From: DASSBG01 sp963800395
Lineage (GTDB): Bacteria; Pseudomonadota; Gammaproteobacteria; Xanthomonadales; Rhodanobacteraceae
Direction of reading: 5' to 3'
DNA length: 64,000 bases
Assembly (NCBI GenBank): GCA_963800395.1
Contig: CAWDBD010000020.1
Coordinates: forward strand, 1-64,000
Shown in pieces: positions 1 to 8,034 of this stretch. The notes below the pieces were generated by a model, which saw only the letters and a list, made by a program, of their open reading frames with translations, was not told the DNA's origin and ran no database searches. Numbering within the stretch: the first letter of the stretch is position 1; the number at the start of each line of letters is the position of its first letter. The position numbers and the translations under genes are program-made.

Positions 1-20
1 GCTGTTCGTGAATAGTCCGG
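1..20. repeat. Partial end of a dispersed inverted-repeat element
   Basis: The first bases of the window contain GTTCGTGAATAGTCCGGAC. This resembles the right end of the palindromic element ending near 26068, which reads GCTCATGAATAATCCGGGC. It may be the end of a second, diverged copy whose remainder lies upstream of the window. The match is short and imperfect. Confidence 0.35.
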
Positions 21-50
21 ACAGATAGCCGCCTCAAAGTTGGCAGCCGA

Positions 51-76
51 GACATGCCGACAAGGCCCGGCATGTC
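51..76. repeat. Intergenic hairpin
   Basis: GACATGCCG (51-59) pairs perfectly with CGGCATGTC (68-76) across an 8-base loop. No T-run follows on either strand, so it is not a standard intrinsic terminator. It could belong to the end of an upstream transcript. Confidence 0.4.
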
Positions 77-183
77 GCCACCCTGCCCCTGCGTGAAAGC
101 GATAGAATGCCGGGACGGATAAATGGACGGCACCCGGCCGCTTGCCACGGATTCAGGCTTCAGGCATCACCAGGACCAATTCC

Positions 184-432
184 ATGGGCACCCGATTCTG
201 GATACTGCGTTTTCTCACCGTGCTGGCCGGGGCCTTTGTCATCATCGGCCTTGCACAAATGCTTCGGGGCCATGATCTGCTCTACTCGGTGAACCAGGCG
301 GCGATCTGGAGCATCATTTCGGCAAGCGTGTTCACGGTCAGCCGATATGTTCAGGCCCGCAACAACCAGCACTGCGCCATCTGCAAGGACACACCGGAGA
401 TGCAACGGCCTGACCGCACCGGCAGTTCCTGA
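184..432 (+). CDS. Small membrane protein, unknown function
   Basis: An 82-residue protein beginning at the ATG at 184; the frame also has a TTG at 142, but the hydrophobic segment starts just after the ATG. Residues 7-25 and roughly 37-50 are hydrophobic and could form two membrane segments. The tail contains a CAIC (CxxC) motif followed by a polar end. I do not recognise the family. It is followed by another small membrane protein gene 83 bases away on the same strand. No strong Shine-Dalgarno sequence is visible, so the start and the gene itself are only moderately supported. Confidence 0.5.
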   Translation: MGTRFWILRFLTVLAGAFVIIGLAQMLRGHDLLYSVNQAAIWSIISASVFTVSRYVQARNNQHCAICKDTPEMQRPDRTGSS

Positions 433-515
433 TTGCGACTGCCGCAGCTTGACGCGCACCAGCTCGTGAATTCCGGCCCAGATGCTGCACCCAGTTCACT
501 ACAAGGCAAGCCTGC

Positions 516-935
516 ATGTCACAGCTCACCGATTTCAAACTCCACACAAAACTCAAGCTCAGCCTGTTATGGGCATCGACGGTCCTGTGCTACATCTACT
601 GCGACTACTTCGAGCTGTATGTTCCCGGCAAGCTTGAAGGGATGTTGCAAGGCAGGGGCCTGTTTGGCGACGTGACCCAGGGTGCCCTGCTGGGGGCCTC
701 CGCCTTGCTTGCCATCCCGAGCGTGCTGGTTTTCCTGTCTGCCGCGCTCAGCCCACGGGCAAGCAGGCTGCTGAACATCATCTTTGGCGTCATCTATACC
801 CTGATGATGATCCTGCTCGCCATCCAGGCCGGGTGGTATTTCTACAAGTTCTTTGCCGCACTGGAGGCGTTACTGACCGCGATGGTGGTCTGGTACGCAT
901 GGACCTGGCCGAGGGCCCCGAGCAAGCCCGGCTGA
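516..935 (+). CDS. DUF6326-like four-helix membrane protein
   Basis: A 139-residue protein with about four hydrophobic segments, near residues 15-30, 60-80, 85-105 and 110-130. The N-terminal stretch with LLWASTVLCYIYCDYFELY (a short helix followed by an acidic/aromatic Y-x-D motif) and the overall length match what I remember of the DUF6326 family of bacterial membrane proteins. No function is known for that family. An AAGG lies 12 bases before the ATG. The family name is given from memory, so treat it as a suggestion. Confidence 0.6.
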   Translation: MSQLTDFKLHTKLKLSLLWASTVLCYIYCDYFELYVPGKLEGMLQGRGLFGDVTQGALLGASALLAIPSVLVFLSAALSPRASRLLNIIFGVIYTLMMILLAIQAGWYFYKFFAALEALLTAMVVWYAWTWPRAPSKPG

Positions 936-976
936 GGTTTCGGCGCCTGCCAGTCACCCCTGATGAAATCCGCACC

Positions 977-1522
977 ATGAAGATTCTGCTCTACGGCAAT
1001 TCCGGTTCCGGCAAAAGTACCAGTGCTGCCGCATTGGCGCAGGCGCATGAACTGGACCACCTGGATCTGGACTCCATTGTATGGGAGCCGGGCAAGGTGG
1101 CTGTACAACGCCCGGCGCAGGCGATCGCCGAGTCACTGTCAGCGTTCATCGCCGACCATCCCCGCTGGGTTGTCGAGGGTTGCTACGGGGAGCTGGTGCA
1201 ATCGGCATCAGCGCACTGCACCGTGCTTGTGTTCCTCAACCCCGGACTGGAAGTCTGTCTGGCCAACAATCGGCAACGCCCCTGGGAGCCGCACAAGTAT
1301 GCGTCGCCGGAGCAGCAGGATGCCATGCTGGAAAACCTGCAAGCCTGGGTTGGCGATTACTACACACGCGAGGATGCCTGGTCCTGCGCTGCGCACCGCC
1401 GGATTTTCGAGCAATTCCGGGGTGCGAAGCTTGAACTCGGATCCGTGCTTCCGACTGCCGATGCCGTACGACAGATCGCCGCAGCGCATACTCGCCACGA
1501 AACGGACGCGGCCGCCGATTGA
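977..1522 (+). CDS. P-loop NTPase, adenylate/shikimate kinase-like
   Basis: A 181-residue protein starting at the ATG at 977, which places the Walker A motif GNSGSGKST at residues 6-14, directly after the first beta strand, as in small-molecule kinases of the AAA_17/AAA_18 type. HLDLDSIVW follows the P-loop helix, and RWVVEGCYGEL is the usual second-strand region of this group. The later PWEPHKY stretch and C-terminal helices resemble adenylate kinase-like proteins annotated only as 'shikimate kinase' or 'AAA family ATPase'. The substrate cannot be told from sequence. The frame is open further upstream, but that extension is arginine-rich and overlaps the preceding gene in another frame. Confidence 0.75.
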   Translation: MKILLYGNSGSGKSTSAAALAQAHELDHLDLDSIVWEPGKVAVQRPAQAIAESLSAFIADHPRWVVEGCYGELVQSASAHCTVLVFLNPGLEVCLANNRQRPWEPHKYASPEQQDAMLENLQAWVGDYYTREDAWSCAAHRRIFEQFRGAKLELGSVLPTADAVRQIAAAHTRHETDAAAD

Positions 1523-1648
1523 AGGCGGATTGTCTGCCCGGGCATGGGCGGGAGAAGGACAGCAACGGCCTGTCTGCCCGATACTGCTTCCACTCTCGCC
1601 GGGCACCAGCGGCACGAACAAGTAAACAGCACGACAATCAGGAGTCCC

Positions 1649-2051
1649 ATGCACACAGAACATCGCGGTTCATGCCTCTGCCAGGCGGTACGTTTCAAGC
1701 TGGTTGGCGAGATCGAGCATTTCTATCTTTGCCATTGTGCGTACTGCCGCAAGGACACCGGTTCGGCTCATGCAGCCAATGTCTTCCTGTCCGCGGCAAC
1801 GGTCGAGTGGCTGTCCGGGGCTTGAGCATGTCCGCTGCTTCGACCTTCCGGCAACGCGACACCGCAAATGCTTCTGTGGGGTCTGCGGCTCGGCGCTGCC
1901 GCATGCATCGGGGTCCATGCAGGTTGTCCCCGCCGGTTGTCTGGATACGCCACTGACGCTTGCCGCGGATGCCCATATCTTCATGGGAAGCCGGGCCGAC
2001 TGGGATCATGACCTGGCAGCAGCACCCCGGTTTGATACCTTCCCGCAATAG
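1649..2051 (+). pseudogene. GFA-family (CENP-V domain) protein, frameshifted
   Basis: The ATG at 1649 follows a CAGGAG ribosome-binding site and opens a typical GFA-domain protein: GSCLCQAVRF, then CHCAYCRKDTGSAHAANVF, with zinc-binding cysteines as in glutathione-dependent formaldehyde-activating (Gfa/CENP-V) folds. The frame stops at 1823-1825. Homology continues in another frame with LPATRHRKCFCGVCGSALP and runs to the stop at 2049-2051. The frames join if one G is removed from GGGG at 1817-1820. The protein is therefore interrupted by a +1 change in a homopolymer, which could be a real frameshift or a sequencing error. Restored, it would be about 133 residues, the normal size. Confidence 0.8.
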
Positions 2052-2131
2052 TCGGCACCTCACTCCGCATCCAAGTGGGTGCGAAGTCACGTACAAGTAA
2101 GGAAACCAGACCGAGGACACGGGGAACACCG

Positions 2132-2527
2132 ATGCGTATCGTTCGAGCCGCAATCATCTATTCCCTGACCGTGTTCGGCGCCGGCTTTGCGCTGGCCTTG
2201 ATAAGGCTGCCGCTGCTGGTGCCGCGTCTCGGTGTGCGCACGGCGGAACTGCTCGAAATGCCCTTCATGCTTGCGGTGATCCTCTGGGCCGCGCGCCGCC
2301 TGGTGCATCGCAACCCCGATCTTGGCCGTGGTGCACGCCTGCTCTGCGGCATGCTGGCCCTGCTTCTGCTGGTGGGCGCCGAGCTGCTGGTCGCTTTTGC
2401 ACTGGGTTCCGGCTCGATCACTCAGTATGTTGCCTCGCGTGACCCGGTATCGGGCAGCGTCTACGCGGCATGTCTGCTGATCATGGCCATGGCACCGGGC
2501 CTGTGGAAACCTCGTCGCGCGCGTTGA
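2132..2527 (+). CDS. Four-helix membrane protein, unknown function
   Basis: A 131-residue, very hydrophobic protein with about four membrane segments (residues 5-27, 40-57, 68-90 and 105-125). The ATG at 2132 was chosen because a hydrophobic helix begins immediately; the upstream extension of the frame is hydrophilic and basic. I do not recognise a family. It precedes tspO by 121 bases on the same strand, and neither gene gives a clue to its role. Confidence 0.6.
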   Translation: MRIVRAAIIYSLTVFGAGFALALIRLPLLVPRLGVRTAELLEMPFMLAVILWAARRLVHRNPDLGRGARLLCGMLALLLLVGAELLVAFALGSGSITQYVASRDPVSGSVYAACLLIMAMAPGLWKPRRAR

Positions 2528-2648
2528 TGAATCAACCGTACCGCCGCGCCAGCCACCGCGCACCAGCAAACCGGGGCGTCCATGGTGGCGGGGCACCTGT
2601 CATGATGCGGCCCGCGGCAATCAACCTGACAACCGGAAGGGGAAGCGC

Positions 2649-3146
2649 ATGAACAACATGTCAAGGACACGGCAACTGCTTGCTCTGGCGGGCTGGCTTG
2701 CCGTCAGCTACGTCGCCGCGGCACTCGGCGCCATCGCATCGGCCAGCGCAAAGTCGTTCTATGGCCAGCTTGCGCAGCCTGCCTGGGCGCCGCCCGCCTG
2801 GCTGTTCGGGCCGGTCTGGACCGCGCTTTACACCTTGATGGGTATTGCAGCGTGGCTGGTCTGGCGGCATGGCGGCTTTCGCCGCAATGCCTGGCCGCTG
2901 GGCCTGTTCCTGGCGCAGCTGGTGGTGAATGCCCTGTGGAGCTGGCTGTTCTTTGCCTGGCATCACGGGGCACTGGCGTTTGTCGACATCCTGGTGCTCT
3001 GGCTTGTGCTTGCGGCCACGGTTGTTGCCTTCTGGCGTGCGCGCCCTGTGGCCGGTGTGCTGCTGGTGCCCTATCTGCTGTGGGTCAGCTTCGCCGCCGC
3101 GCTCAACTATGCTGTCTGGCAACTCAATCCGGCGGTGCTTGGGTAA
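2649..3146 (+). CDS. tspO: TspO/MBR family tryptophan-rich sensory protein
   Basis: A 165-residue integral membrane protein of the translocator protein family, which binds porphyrins and cholesterol-like ligands and takes part in tetrapyrrole and stress responses. The family hallmark is visible: QPAWAPPAWLFGPVWTALY at about residues 42-60, followed by MGIAAWLVW. Five hydrophobic helices and many tryptophans fit the TspO fold. AAGGGGAAG precedes the ATG at 2649; a second in-frame ATG lies nine bases downstream at 2658. Nothing nearby links it to tetrapyrrole metabolism. Confidence 0.93.
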   Translation: MNNMSRTRQLLALAGWLAVSYVAAALGAIASASAKSFYGQLAQPAWAPPAWLFGPVWTALYTLMGIAAWLVWRHGGFRRNAWPLGLFLAQLVVNALWSWLFFAWHHGALAFVDILVLWLVLAATVVAFWRARPVAGVLLVPYLLWVSFAAALNYAVWQLNPAVLG

Positions 3147-3512
3147 TGTGATCCTGGCAGCTTGTTCATCCCGGTCTGACGCGGAAGCAGCGGATCGGCA
3201 GCTCCGCCATCCCGGGTGCCGACGTCGGCACCCGGGATCCATTCCCATCCTCGACTGCACGGCAGCATTCAGAAAGATCAAAATGGATTTATTCGCGACA
3301 TCCTGTCGCTCACCCTCCGGGCCATCGGCTACGCCGATGTTCGCTTTCGGCAATCCTGCCTGGGCGTCCGGATCGCCGCTACGCGGCGTCCAGGATGACA
3401 AGCGAAGGGGCATTCAACCGCCCATCAGTCTTGTTTCACCGAAAGACCTGATGGGTCTACCCAGCCAAGCCCGGGATTTCAGGATCAGCGCCTCATGCGC
3501 GACAATGGACCG
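3147..3512. other. Intergenic region with palindromes, no gene seen
   Basis: These 366 bases between tspO and the phzF-family gene show no convincing coding frame. They hold a 30-base perfect palindrome (3209-3238) and a second hairpin-rich stretch (about 3359-3400) built from GGGCGTCC and GGCGTCCAGGATGAC-like sequence. Similar 'CATCCCGGG...GGATGAC' sequence appears near 34727-34760, so this is probably a dispersed intergenic repeat rather than a gene. Confidence 0.6.
3209..3238. repeat. 30-bp perfect palindrome
   Basis: The sequence from A3209 to T3238 equals its own reverse complement, centred on GAC|GTC, with arms beginning ATCCCGGGTGCCGAC. As RNA or single-stranded DNA it would form a 13-15 bp hairpin. 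There is no T-run after it, so it is unlikely to be a standard terminator, although it lies 63 bases after tspO. Confidence 0.85.
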
Positions 3513-4313
3513 ATGAAGTACAGCCTCTATCAAGTTGATGCATTCGCATCACGCGTGTTCGCGGGCAACCCGGCTGCGGTGTGCCCGTTGCCTGCCTGGT
3601 TGCCGGACGCCGTGCTGCAGGCGATTGCCGAAGAGAACAATCTCTCGGAAACGGCGTTCTTCGTGCCTGCTGGCGACAGCTACGAACTGCGCTGGTTCAC
3701 GCCGCTGTCCGAGGTGGACCTCTGCGGTCATGCCACGCTGGCCAGTGCCCATGTGCTGTACCGCCATCTTGGGCATGAGCGCGAAACCATTGATTTCATG
3801 ACACGCAGTGGCACCTTGCAGGTGTCGCGCGCCGGCGATGACTTCTGCCTTGATCTGCCCGCCTCCCGCCCGCAACCGGTGGCCACGCCGCCGATGCTGA
3901 CGGAAGGACTGGGCAGGCTACCGCAGCGCAGCCTGGCGGCCATGGACCATGTTGCCATTTACGAGTCGGAAGCCGAGATACGTGCATTGACACCCGATTT
4001 CCACCGGCTGCGGCAACTGGGGCTGCGTGGCGTACTGGCCAGCGCCCCGGGTGACAAGGCAGATTTCGTCAGTCGCTGCTTTTTCCCCAGACTCGGCGTG
4101 GATGAGGACCCGGTCACCGGTTCCGCGCATTGCCAGCTCGCGCCCTACTGGTCCGAGCGGCTGGGCCGAAGCCAGCTGCAAGCAGAGCAGCTCTCGCGCC
4201 GCGGCGGCTCGCTGTCCTGTCGTGTTGCAGGCGACCGGGTACTGCTGACAGGCAGGACTGCCGAATACATGGTCGCCGAAATCAAGCTGCCGGATGCTGC
4301 GGCCCCTGCATGA
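3513..4313 (+). CDS. PhzF family isomerase
   Basis: A 266-residue protein of the PhzF/YddE family, diaminopimelate-epimerase-like fold. Family marks include VDAFASRVFAGNPAAVCPL at the N-terminus, NNLSETAFF with the catalytic glutamate at about residue 46, DLCGHATLASAHVL, and EDPVTGSAHC in the second half. True PhzF isomerises dihydro-3-hydroxyanthranilate in phenazine synthesis, but no phenazine genes are nearby and most members have unknown substrates. The ATG at 3513 matches family N-termini; an ATG six codons upstream is possible. The stop overlaps the start of the next gene (ATGA), so the two are probably translationally coupled. Confidence 0.88.
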   Translation: MKYSLYQVDAFASRVFAGNPAAVCPLPAWLPDAVLQAIAEENNLSETAFFVPAGDSYELRWFTPLSEVDLCGHATLASAHVLYRHLGHERETIDFMTRSGTLQVSRAGDDFCLDLPASRPQPVATPPMLTEGLGRLPQRSLAAMDHVAIYESEAEIRALTPDFHRLRQLGLRGVLASAPGDKADFVSRCFFPRLGVDEDPVTGSAHCQLAPYWSERLGRSQLQAEQLSRRGGSLSCRVAGDRVLLTGRTAEYMVAEIKLPDAAAPA

Positions 4314-4906
4314 GCGAACAGGTCCATACCCTGGCGCGATCGGCTCGACACGAAGTCACCATACGCAAGAGCCGTTTTCTGGCCCAGGCAGCGCCGGTAG
4401 CCGGCGAGGCGGACGCCGCTGAATTCATCGCCTCGGTTTCCGATGCTTCCGCCAATCACAACTGCTGGGCATGGCGGCTGGGCCAGCAGTACCGCTTCAG
4501 CGACGATGGCGAGCCCGGAGGAAGTGCCGGCAAGCCGATCCTGATGGCCATCGAGGGTCAGGGTCTGGACGGCGTGGTGGTTGTGGTCACGCGCTGGTTT
4601 GGCGGCATCAAGCTTGGGGTGGGCGGCCTGGTGCGCGCCTATGGCGGAACGGCGGCAGAATGCCTGCGTCTGGCGGACCAGGTGGAGGTCATTGACATGG
4701 CGACGGTGCGCTTCCGGCTCGGCTACGCGGAAGTGGAGTTGCTCAAGGCACGCATCCAGGCATGGCCCTCGAAAACACTGCAGGAGGACTTTGGTGCCGC
4801 CGCCGTGACCATGACCCTGTCGCTGGCACGGGACCGGATTGAAGCGCTTCGCTCCCTGCTCGCGGATCTCAGCCGCGGCCAGTGCGACTTGCACCTGATC
4901 GATTAG
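4310..4906 (+). CDS. yigZ: YigZ/IMPACT family protein (UPF0029)
   Basis: A 198-residue protein with the UPF0029/IMPACT N-terminal domain and a DUF1949-type C-terminal domain. The conserved core reads SANHNCWAWRLG, then FSDDGEPGGSAGKPIL, and VTRWFGGIKLGVGGLVRAYG (about residues 48-120). Bacterial YigZ is structurally like translation-factor domains; eukaryotic IMPACT binds Gcn1, but the bacterial role is unclear. Its ATG overlaps the stop of the phzF-family gene by four bases, and the ABC exporter starts 16 bases after its stop, giving an apparent three-gene unit. Confidence 0.9.
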   Translation: MSEQVHTLARSARHEVTIRKSRFLAQAAPVAGEADAAEFIASVSDASANHNCWAWRLGQQYRFSDDGEPGGSAGKPILMAIEGQGLDGVVVVVTRWFGGIKLGVGGLVRAYGGTAAECLRLADQVEVIDMATVRFRLGYAEVELLKARIQAWPSKTLQEDFGAAAVTMTLSLARDRIEALRSLLADLSRGQCDLHLID

Positions 4907-4922
4907 CCCATACATCGGGGGC

Positions 4923-6695
4923 ATGCCAGACAAAAAACACCCACCCGACAGCAAGCGCGCCGGACTCGGCGCCTTGCGCCGACTATGGCCCTTCATGCGT
5001 CCGCACAAGGCCCTTTTTTTTGGCTGGCTGATTTTTCTGGGCCTGTCCTCCGGTGCCAACCTGGTACTGCCGGTGGCGGTGCGGCACATGATCAACCATG
5101 GTTTTGCCGACACCGACCCGACCGTCATCAATCGTACCTTCGCGGCCCTTTTCGGGGTCGCGCTGGTCATCGCACTTTCCACCGCGGCGCGCTTCTTCTG
5201 CATCACCCTGCTGGGCGAGCGTTCGCTCGCCAGCTTGCGCAGTCACCTGTATGACCACCTGATCCGCCTTGATCTCGGGTTCTTCGAGAAATCGCGCGTG
5301 GGCGAGCTGATTTCACGCCTGGGTACCGACACCGAGCTGGTGCAGACACTGGTCGGATCCGGCATCTCGGTAGCACTGCGATCAGTGGTCATGCTGGTCG
5401 GCGCCACGGTGGCGATGATCATCACCAGCCCGCGTCTTGCGGGCCTGACCGCACTGGTCATCCCGGCGGTGATGTTGCCGATCCTCATCTTCGGGCGCCG
5501 CGTGCGCAAGCTGTCGCGGCAGAGCCAGGACCGGCTGGCCGATGCCAGCGCCATCGCCAACGAGACACTGAACGCCAATCAGGCGATCAAGGCCTACTCG
5601 CGCGAGCGTACCGAAAGCGACCGCTACGGCCATGCGATTGCCAGGGCGCTGGCCACCGCGCGCCATCGTATCGGCATGCAGTCGGGCCTGACCGCTGCCG
5701 TGATCACGCTGATCTTCGGGGCCATCACCCTGGTGCTCTGGGCCGGGGCGCGCAACGTGTTGGCCGGCGACCTCAACGCCGGCGTGCTCGGCCAGTTCGT
5801 GTTGTATGCCATTTTTGCCGCCGGTGCGGTCGGTGGTGTCAGCGGCGTCTGGGGCGAGGTCATGCGGGCATCGGGTGCGATGGAGCGCATTGGCGACCTG
5901 ATGGACGAGCAGGCCGACATTCGCTCACCCGAGACGCCGATTGCCCTGCCCGGTCGTGCGCAAGGCAGCCTGGACTTGTCGGCCATCGACTTCCATTATC
6001 CGACGCGGCCGGAAACGGCTGCCCTGCTTGATTTCAGCCTCAGCGTGAAGCCGGGCGAGACCGTCGCGCTGGTCGGCCCATCGGGCGCCGGCAAGAGCAC
6101 CGTGTTCGGTCTGCTGCTGCGCTTCTACGACCCGCAGAAAGGCAGCATCTGCCTGGACGGGGTGGATTTGCGCCAATTGTCGCTTGAGCAGGCACGGGGC
6201 TCCTTTGCACTGGTACCCCAGGATACGGTGATTTTTGCCGGCAGTGCGGCCGACAATATTCGCTTCGGTCGCAGTGATGCGGACGACGAGGCCGTGCGTG
6301 ATGCCGCACGAGCGGCCGAGGCGGACAGCTTCATCCGCAATCTGCCGCAGGGCTATGACACCGAGCTCGGCGAGCGCGGGGTGCGCCTCTCGGGCGGACA
6401 ACGACAGCGCATTGCCATCGCCCGCGCGATCCTGCGTGATGCCCCGGTACTGCTGCTGGACGAGGCCACATCGGCCCTGGATGCGCAATCCGAAGCTGCC
6501 ATCCAGCAGGCCCTGGAGCGCCTGGAAAAGGGCCGCACCACGCTGGTCATTGCCCACCGCCTGGCTACCGTGCAGCGCGCCGATCGCATCGTGGTCATGG
6601 ATGAGGGGCGCATTGTCGCCGAAGGAACGCACGACAGCCTGCTGGCCGAAGGCGGTCTGTACGCCGATCTGGCACATCTGCAGTTCAATACCTGA
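4923..6695 (+). CDS. MsbA-related ABC exporter (fused permease and ATPase)
   Basis: A 590-residue half-transporter that would work as a homodimer. Residues about 20-320 hold a six-helix exporter membrane domain containing FFEKSRVGELISRL (coupling region). The ATP-binding domain follows: Walker A GPSGAGKST at 385-393, Q-loop ALVPQDT, signature LSGGQRQRIAIARAIL from residue 489, Walker B VLLLDEATSALD, and the H-loop in VIAHRL. The sequence looks like the subgroup called 'MsbA-related' rather than true lipid A flippase MsbA, and no lpxK lies beside it. The substrate is unknown. It follows yigZ by 16 bases. Confidence 0.92.
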   Translation: MPDKKHPPDSKRAGLGALRRLWPFMRPHKALFFGWLIFLGLSSGANLVLPVAVRHMINHGFADTDPTVINRTFAALFGVALVIALSTAARFFCITLLGERSLASLRSHLYDHLIRLDLGFFEKSRVGELISRLGTDTELVQTLVGSGISVALRSVVMLVGATVAMIITSPRLAGLTALVIPAVMLPILIFGRRVRKLSRQSQDRLADASAIANETLNANQAIKAYSRERTESDRYGHAIARALATARHRIGMQSGLTAAVITLIFGAITLVLWAGARNVLAGDLNAGVLGQFVLYAIFAAGAVGGVSGVWGEVMRASGAMERIGDLMDEQADIRSPETPIALPGRAQGSLDLSAIDFHYPTRPETAALLDFSLSVKPGETVALVGPSGAGKSTVFGLLLRFYDPQKGSICLDGVDLRQLSLEQARGSFALVPQDTVIFAGSAADNIRFGRSDADDEAVRDAARAAEADSFIRNLPQGYDTELGERGVRLSGGQRQRIAIARAILRDAPVLLLDEATSALDAQSEAAIQQALERLEKGRTTLVIAHRLATVQRADRIVVMDEGRIVAEGTHDSLLAEGGLYADLAHLQFNT

Positions 6696-6733
6696 TACAC
6701 AGGTGACACCATCTGCCAAGACCCGCTTCAGGG

Positions 6734-6890
6734 ACCCTCTGATTGACCCCGACGCAGGCGGCATGATGGCCAGAAGGCCCACGGCGGCCTGGGCGTGGCG
6801 CAGGGCAGACTGGTTGTCTGTTGAGACGGAAGGCCGATGGTCTGCGCGCGCACAGATCGGTGACGCCTGCGCCGGGGCTAATCAGAGGGT
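6734..6890. repeat. Imperfect 27-bp inverted repeats flanking about 100 bp
   Basis: ACCCTCTGATT at 6734 begins a 27-base arm (6734-6760) matched, inverted, by 6864-6890 with 24 of 27 positions identical. The right arm contains the stop codon of the convergent methyltransferase gene (TGA in ACCCTCTGATT). The pair sits between two convergent genes and could act as a bidirectional end-of-transcript structure or be a small decayed mobile element. The left end also resembles the short tandem repeats at 24276-24307. Confidence 0.6.
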
Positions 6891-7636
6891 TCTTTGGTCT
6901 TCCGGCATACGGCCACCACGGTATCGACATCGGTATCGTCGACCAGCCCGTCCTGCCAGACGAGATCCTTCTGCATGCGAATGCCCAGCGGCATGATGAC
7001 GCGGTTGTACCACCACATGGCACGCTCGCGCTGGTGAGTCAGGAACCACATGCCCAGGTCCAGAAGTCGCGATGAACTCGGCTGCATGCCGTACACGGCG
7101 CTGCGCTCGACCTGGAATCCGTGCCGAGCCAGCAATGCTTCCAATGCCTGGGGCTCGTAGCGTCGATGGTGACCTACAAAGTCGTCAAACGGGGTCCACG
7201 CCGCCTGGTGCAGGGGAACCGAAATCAGCAGGGTCGCCTGGGCCGATGACACCCGCGCCAACTCCTGCATGGCCGCCTCGTCATCCTCGACATGCTCGAC
7301 GATGTCGAATGCACACACGAGATCAAACGAGCCGTCGGAGAATGGCAGAGCATTGACCAGGCCGGTAACGGCTGCGGCACCAGCGGCACAAAAGCGAACC
7401 ATGGCCTTGTAGCTGATATCGACGAAATGGGTACCTTGCAGCGGCAGCCGCGGCCGCAGGCCCGGAGCCACCTCAAGATGCTGGCGCGACTGCGCCACCA
7501 GCTCCTGCACCAGCGGCCAGGTGTTGAAGCGACCAGGATCGATCAGGTCCGAATCACGCCACAGATCGTCGTAGAAGGCACGATTATGCGACTGCAGACT
7601 GGCCTCGGCCGGCTGCCGATCTGCCCGCTCAATCAT
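6878..7636 (-). CDS. SAM-dependent methyltransferase, class I
   Basis: A 252-residue protein of the Methyltransf_11 type. Motif I is a variant, LEVAPGLRPRLPL instead of the common D-x-G-x-G-x-G form, followed by THFVDIS. The later motifs are clear: ALPFSDGSFDLVCAFDIVEHVEDDEAAMQELARV and LLISVPLH. HHRRYEPQALEALLARHGF is typical of this subgroup. Substrate unknown. The gene is convergent with the ABC exporter, and a cold-shock gene follows upstream on the same strand, separated by an intrinsic terminator. Confidence 0.85.
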   Translation of the reverse strand: MIERADRQPAEASLQSHNRAFYDDLWRDSDLIDPGRFNTWPLVQELVAQSRQHLEVAPGLRPRLPLQGTHFVDISYKAMVRFCAAGAAAVTGLVNALPFSDGSFDLVCAFDIVEHVEDDEAAMQELARVSSAQATLLISVPLHQAAWTPFDDFVGHHRRYEPQALEALLARHGFQVERSAVYGMQPSSSRLLDLGMWFLTHQRERAMWWYNRVIMPLGIRMQKDLVWQDGLVDDTDVDTVVAVCRKTKEPSD

Positions 7637-7651
7637 GTAGGTCGGACCACA

Positions 7652-7683
7652 AAAAAACCCCGCGGCGAGCTGCGGGGTTTTTC
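7652..7683 (-). terminator. Intrinsic terminator of the cold-shock gene
   Basis: CCCCGC at 7659-7664 pairs with GCGGGG at 7673-7678; on the minus strand the stem is followed by a run of seven T (A7652-A7658 on the plus strand). It lies 21 bases past the cold-shock stop codon and just before the methyltransferase start, so it separates the two. Confidence 0.88.
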
Positions 7684-7704
7684 ATGAGTGAACTGCGGTT
7701 CGAC

Positions 7705-7911
7705 TCAGACCACCAGGGTAACAGCAGAAGCCTGCTTGCCCTTGGGGCCATCCACCGTTTCGAAACTGACCTTCTGGCCTTCTTCAAGACTGCGGAAACC
7801 CTGTGAACTGATGGCAGAGTAATGCACGAATACATCGTCACTGCCGTCCTCGGGCGCGATGAAACCAAAGCCCTTGGCGTCGTTGAACCACTTTACTGTT
7901 CCAGTTTGCAT
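7705..7911 (-). CDS. Cold-shock domain protein (CspA family)
   Basis: A 68-residue single-domain cold-shock protein that binds single-stranded RNA/DNA. RNP1 is KGFGFI at residues 13-18 and RNP2 VFVHY at 27-31; the rest, ending KGKQASAVTLVV, is typical. It is slightly shorter than CspA of E. coli (70). A leader of up to 123 bases separates it from the upstream gene, in keeping with the long leaders of csp genes, and an intrinsic terminator follows. It is transcribed alone. Confidence 0.96.
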   Translation of the reverse strand: MQTGTVKWFNDAKGFGFIAPEDGSDDVFVHYSAISSQGFRSLEEGQKVSFETVDGPKGKQASAVTLVV

Positions 7912-7987
7912 TGAAAACCCCTAACACGTTGGTAAAGTGCGCGACCCTCTGCAACGATTCCCCGTTCCGGAGCCACCGCACCCGGCA

Positions 7988-8017
7988 AGTATGAATGCAA
8001 AATTGAGTTGACTGCAA
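7988..8017 (-). promoter_or_regulatory. Possible promoter of the cold-shock gene
   Basis: On the minus strand TTGCAG (8017-8012) is followed after 18 bases by CATACT (7993-7988). Both hexamers are weak matches to sigma-70 consensus, but the position gives a leader of about 70 bases, as expected for a csp gene. Evidence is position plus partial consensus only. Confidence 0.3.
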
Positions 8018-8034
8018 GTGCCCGTTGCAGAAAC

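Noticed and set aside
4923..6695. Assigning the ABC exporter as MsbA lipid A flippase
   Set aside because: The sequence belongs to the broader MsbA-related group, and lpxK, which usually follows msbA, is absent.
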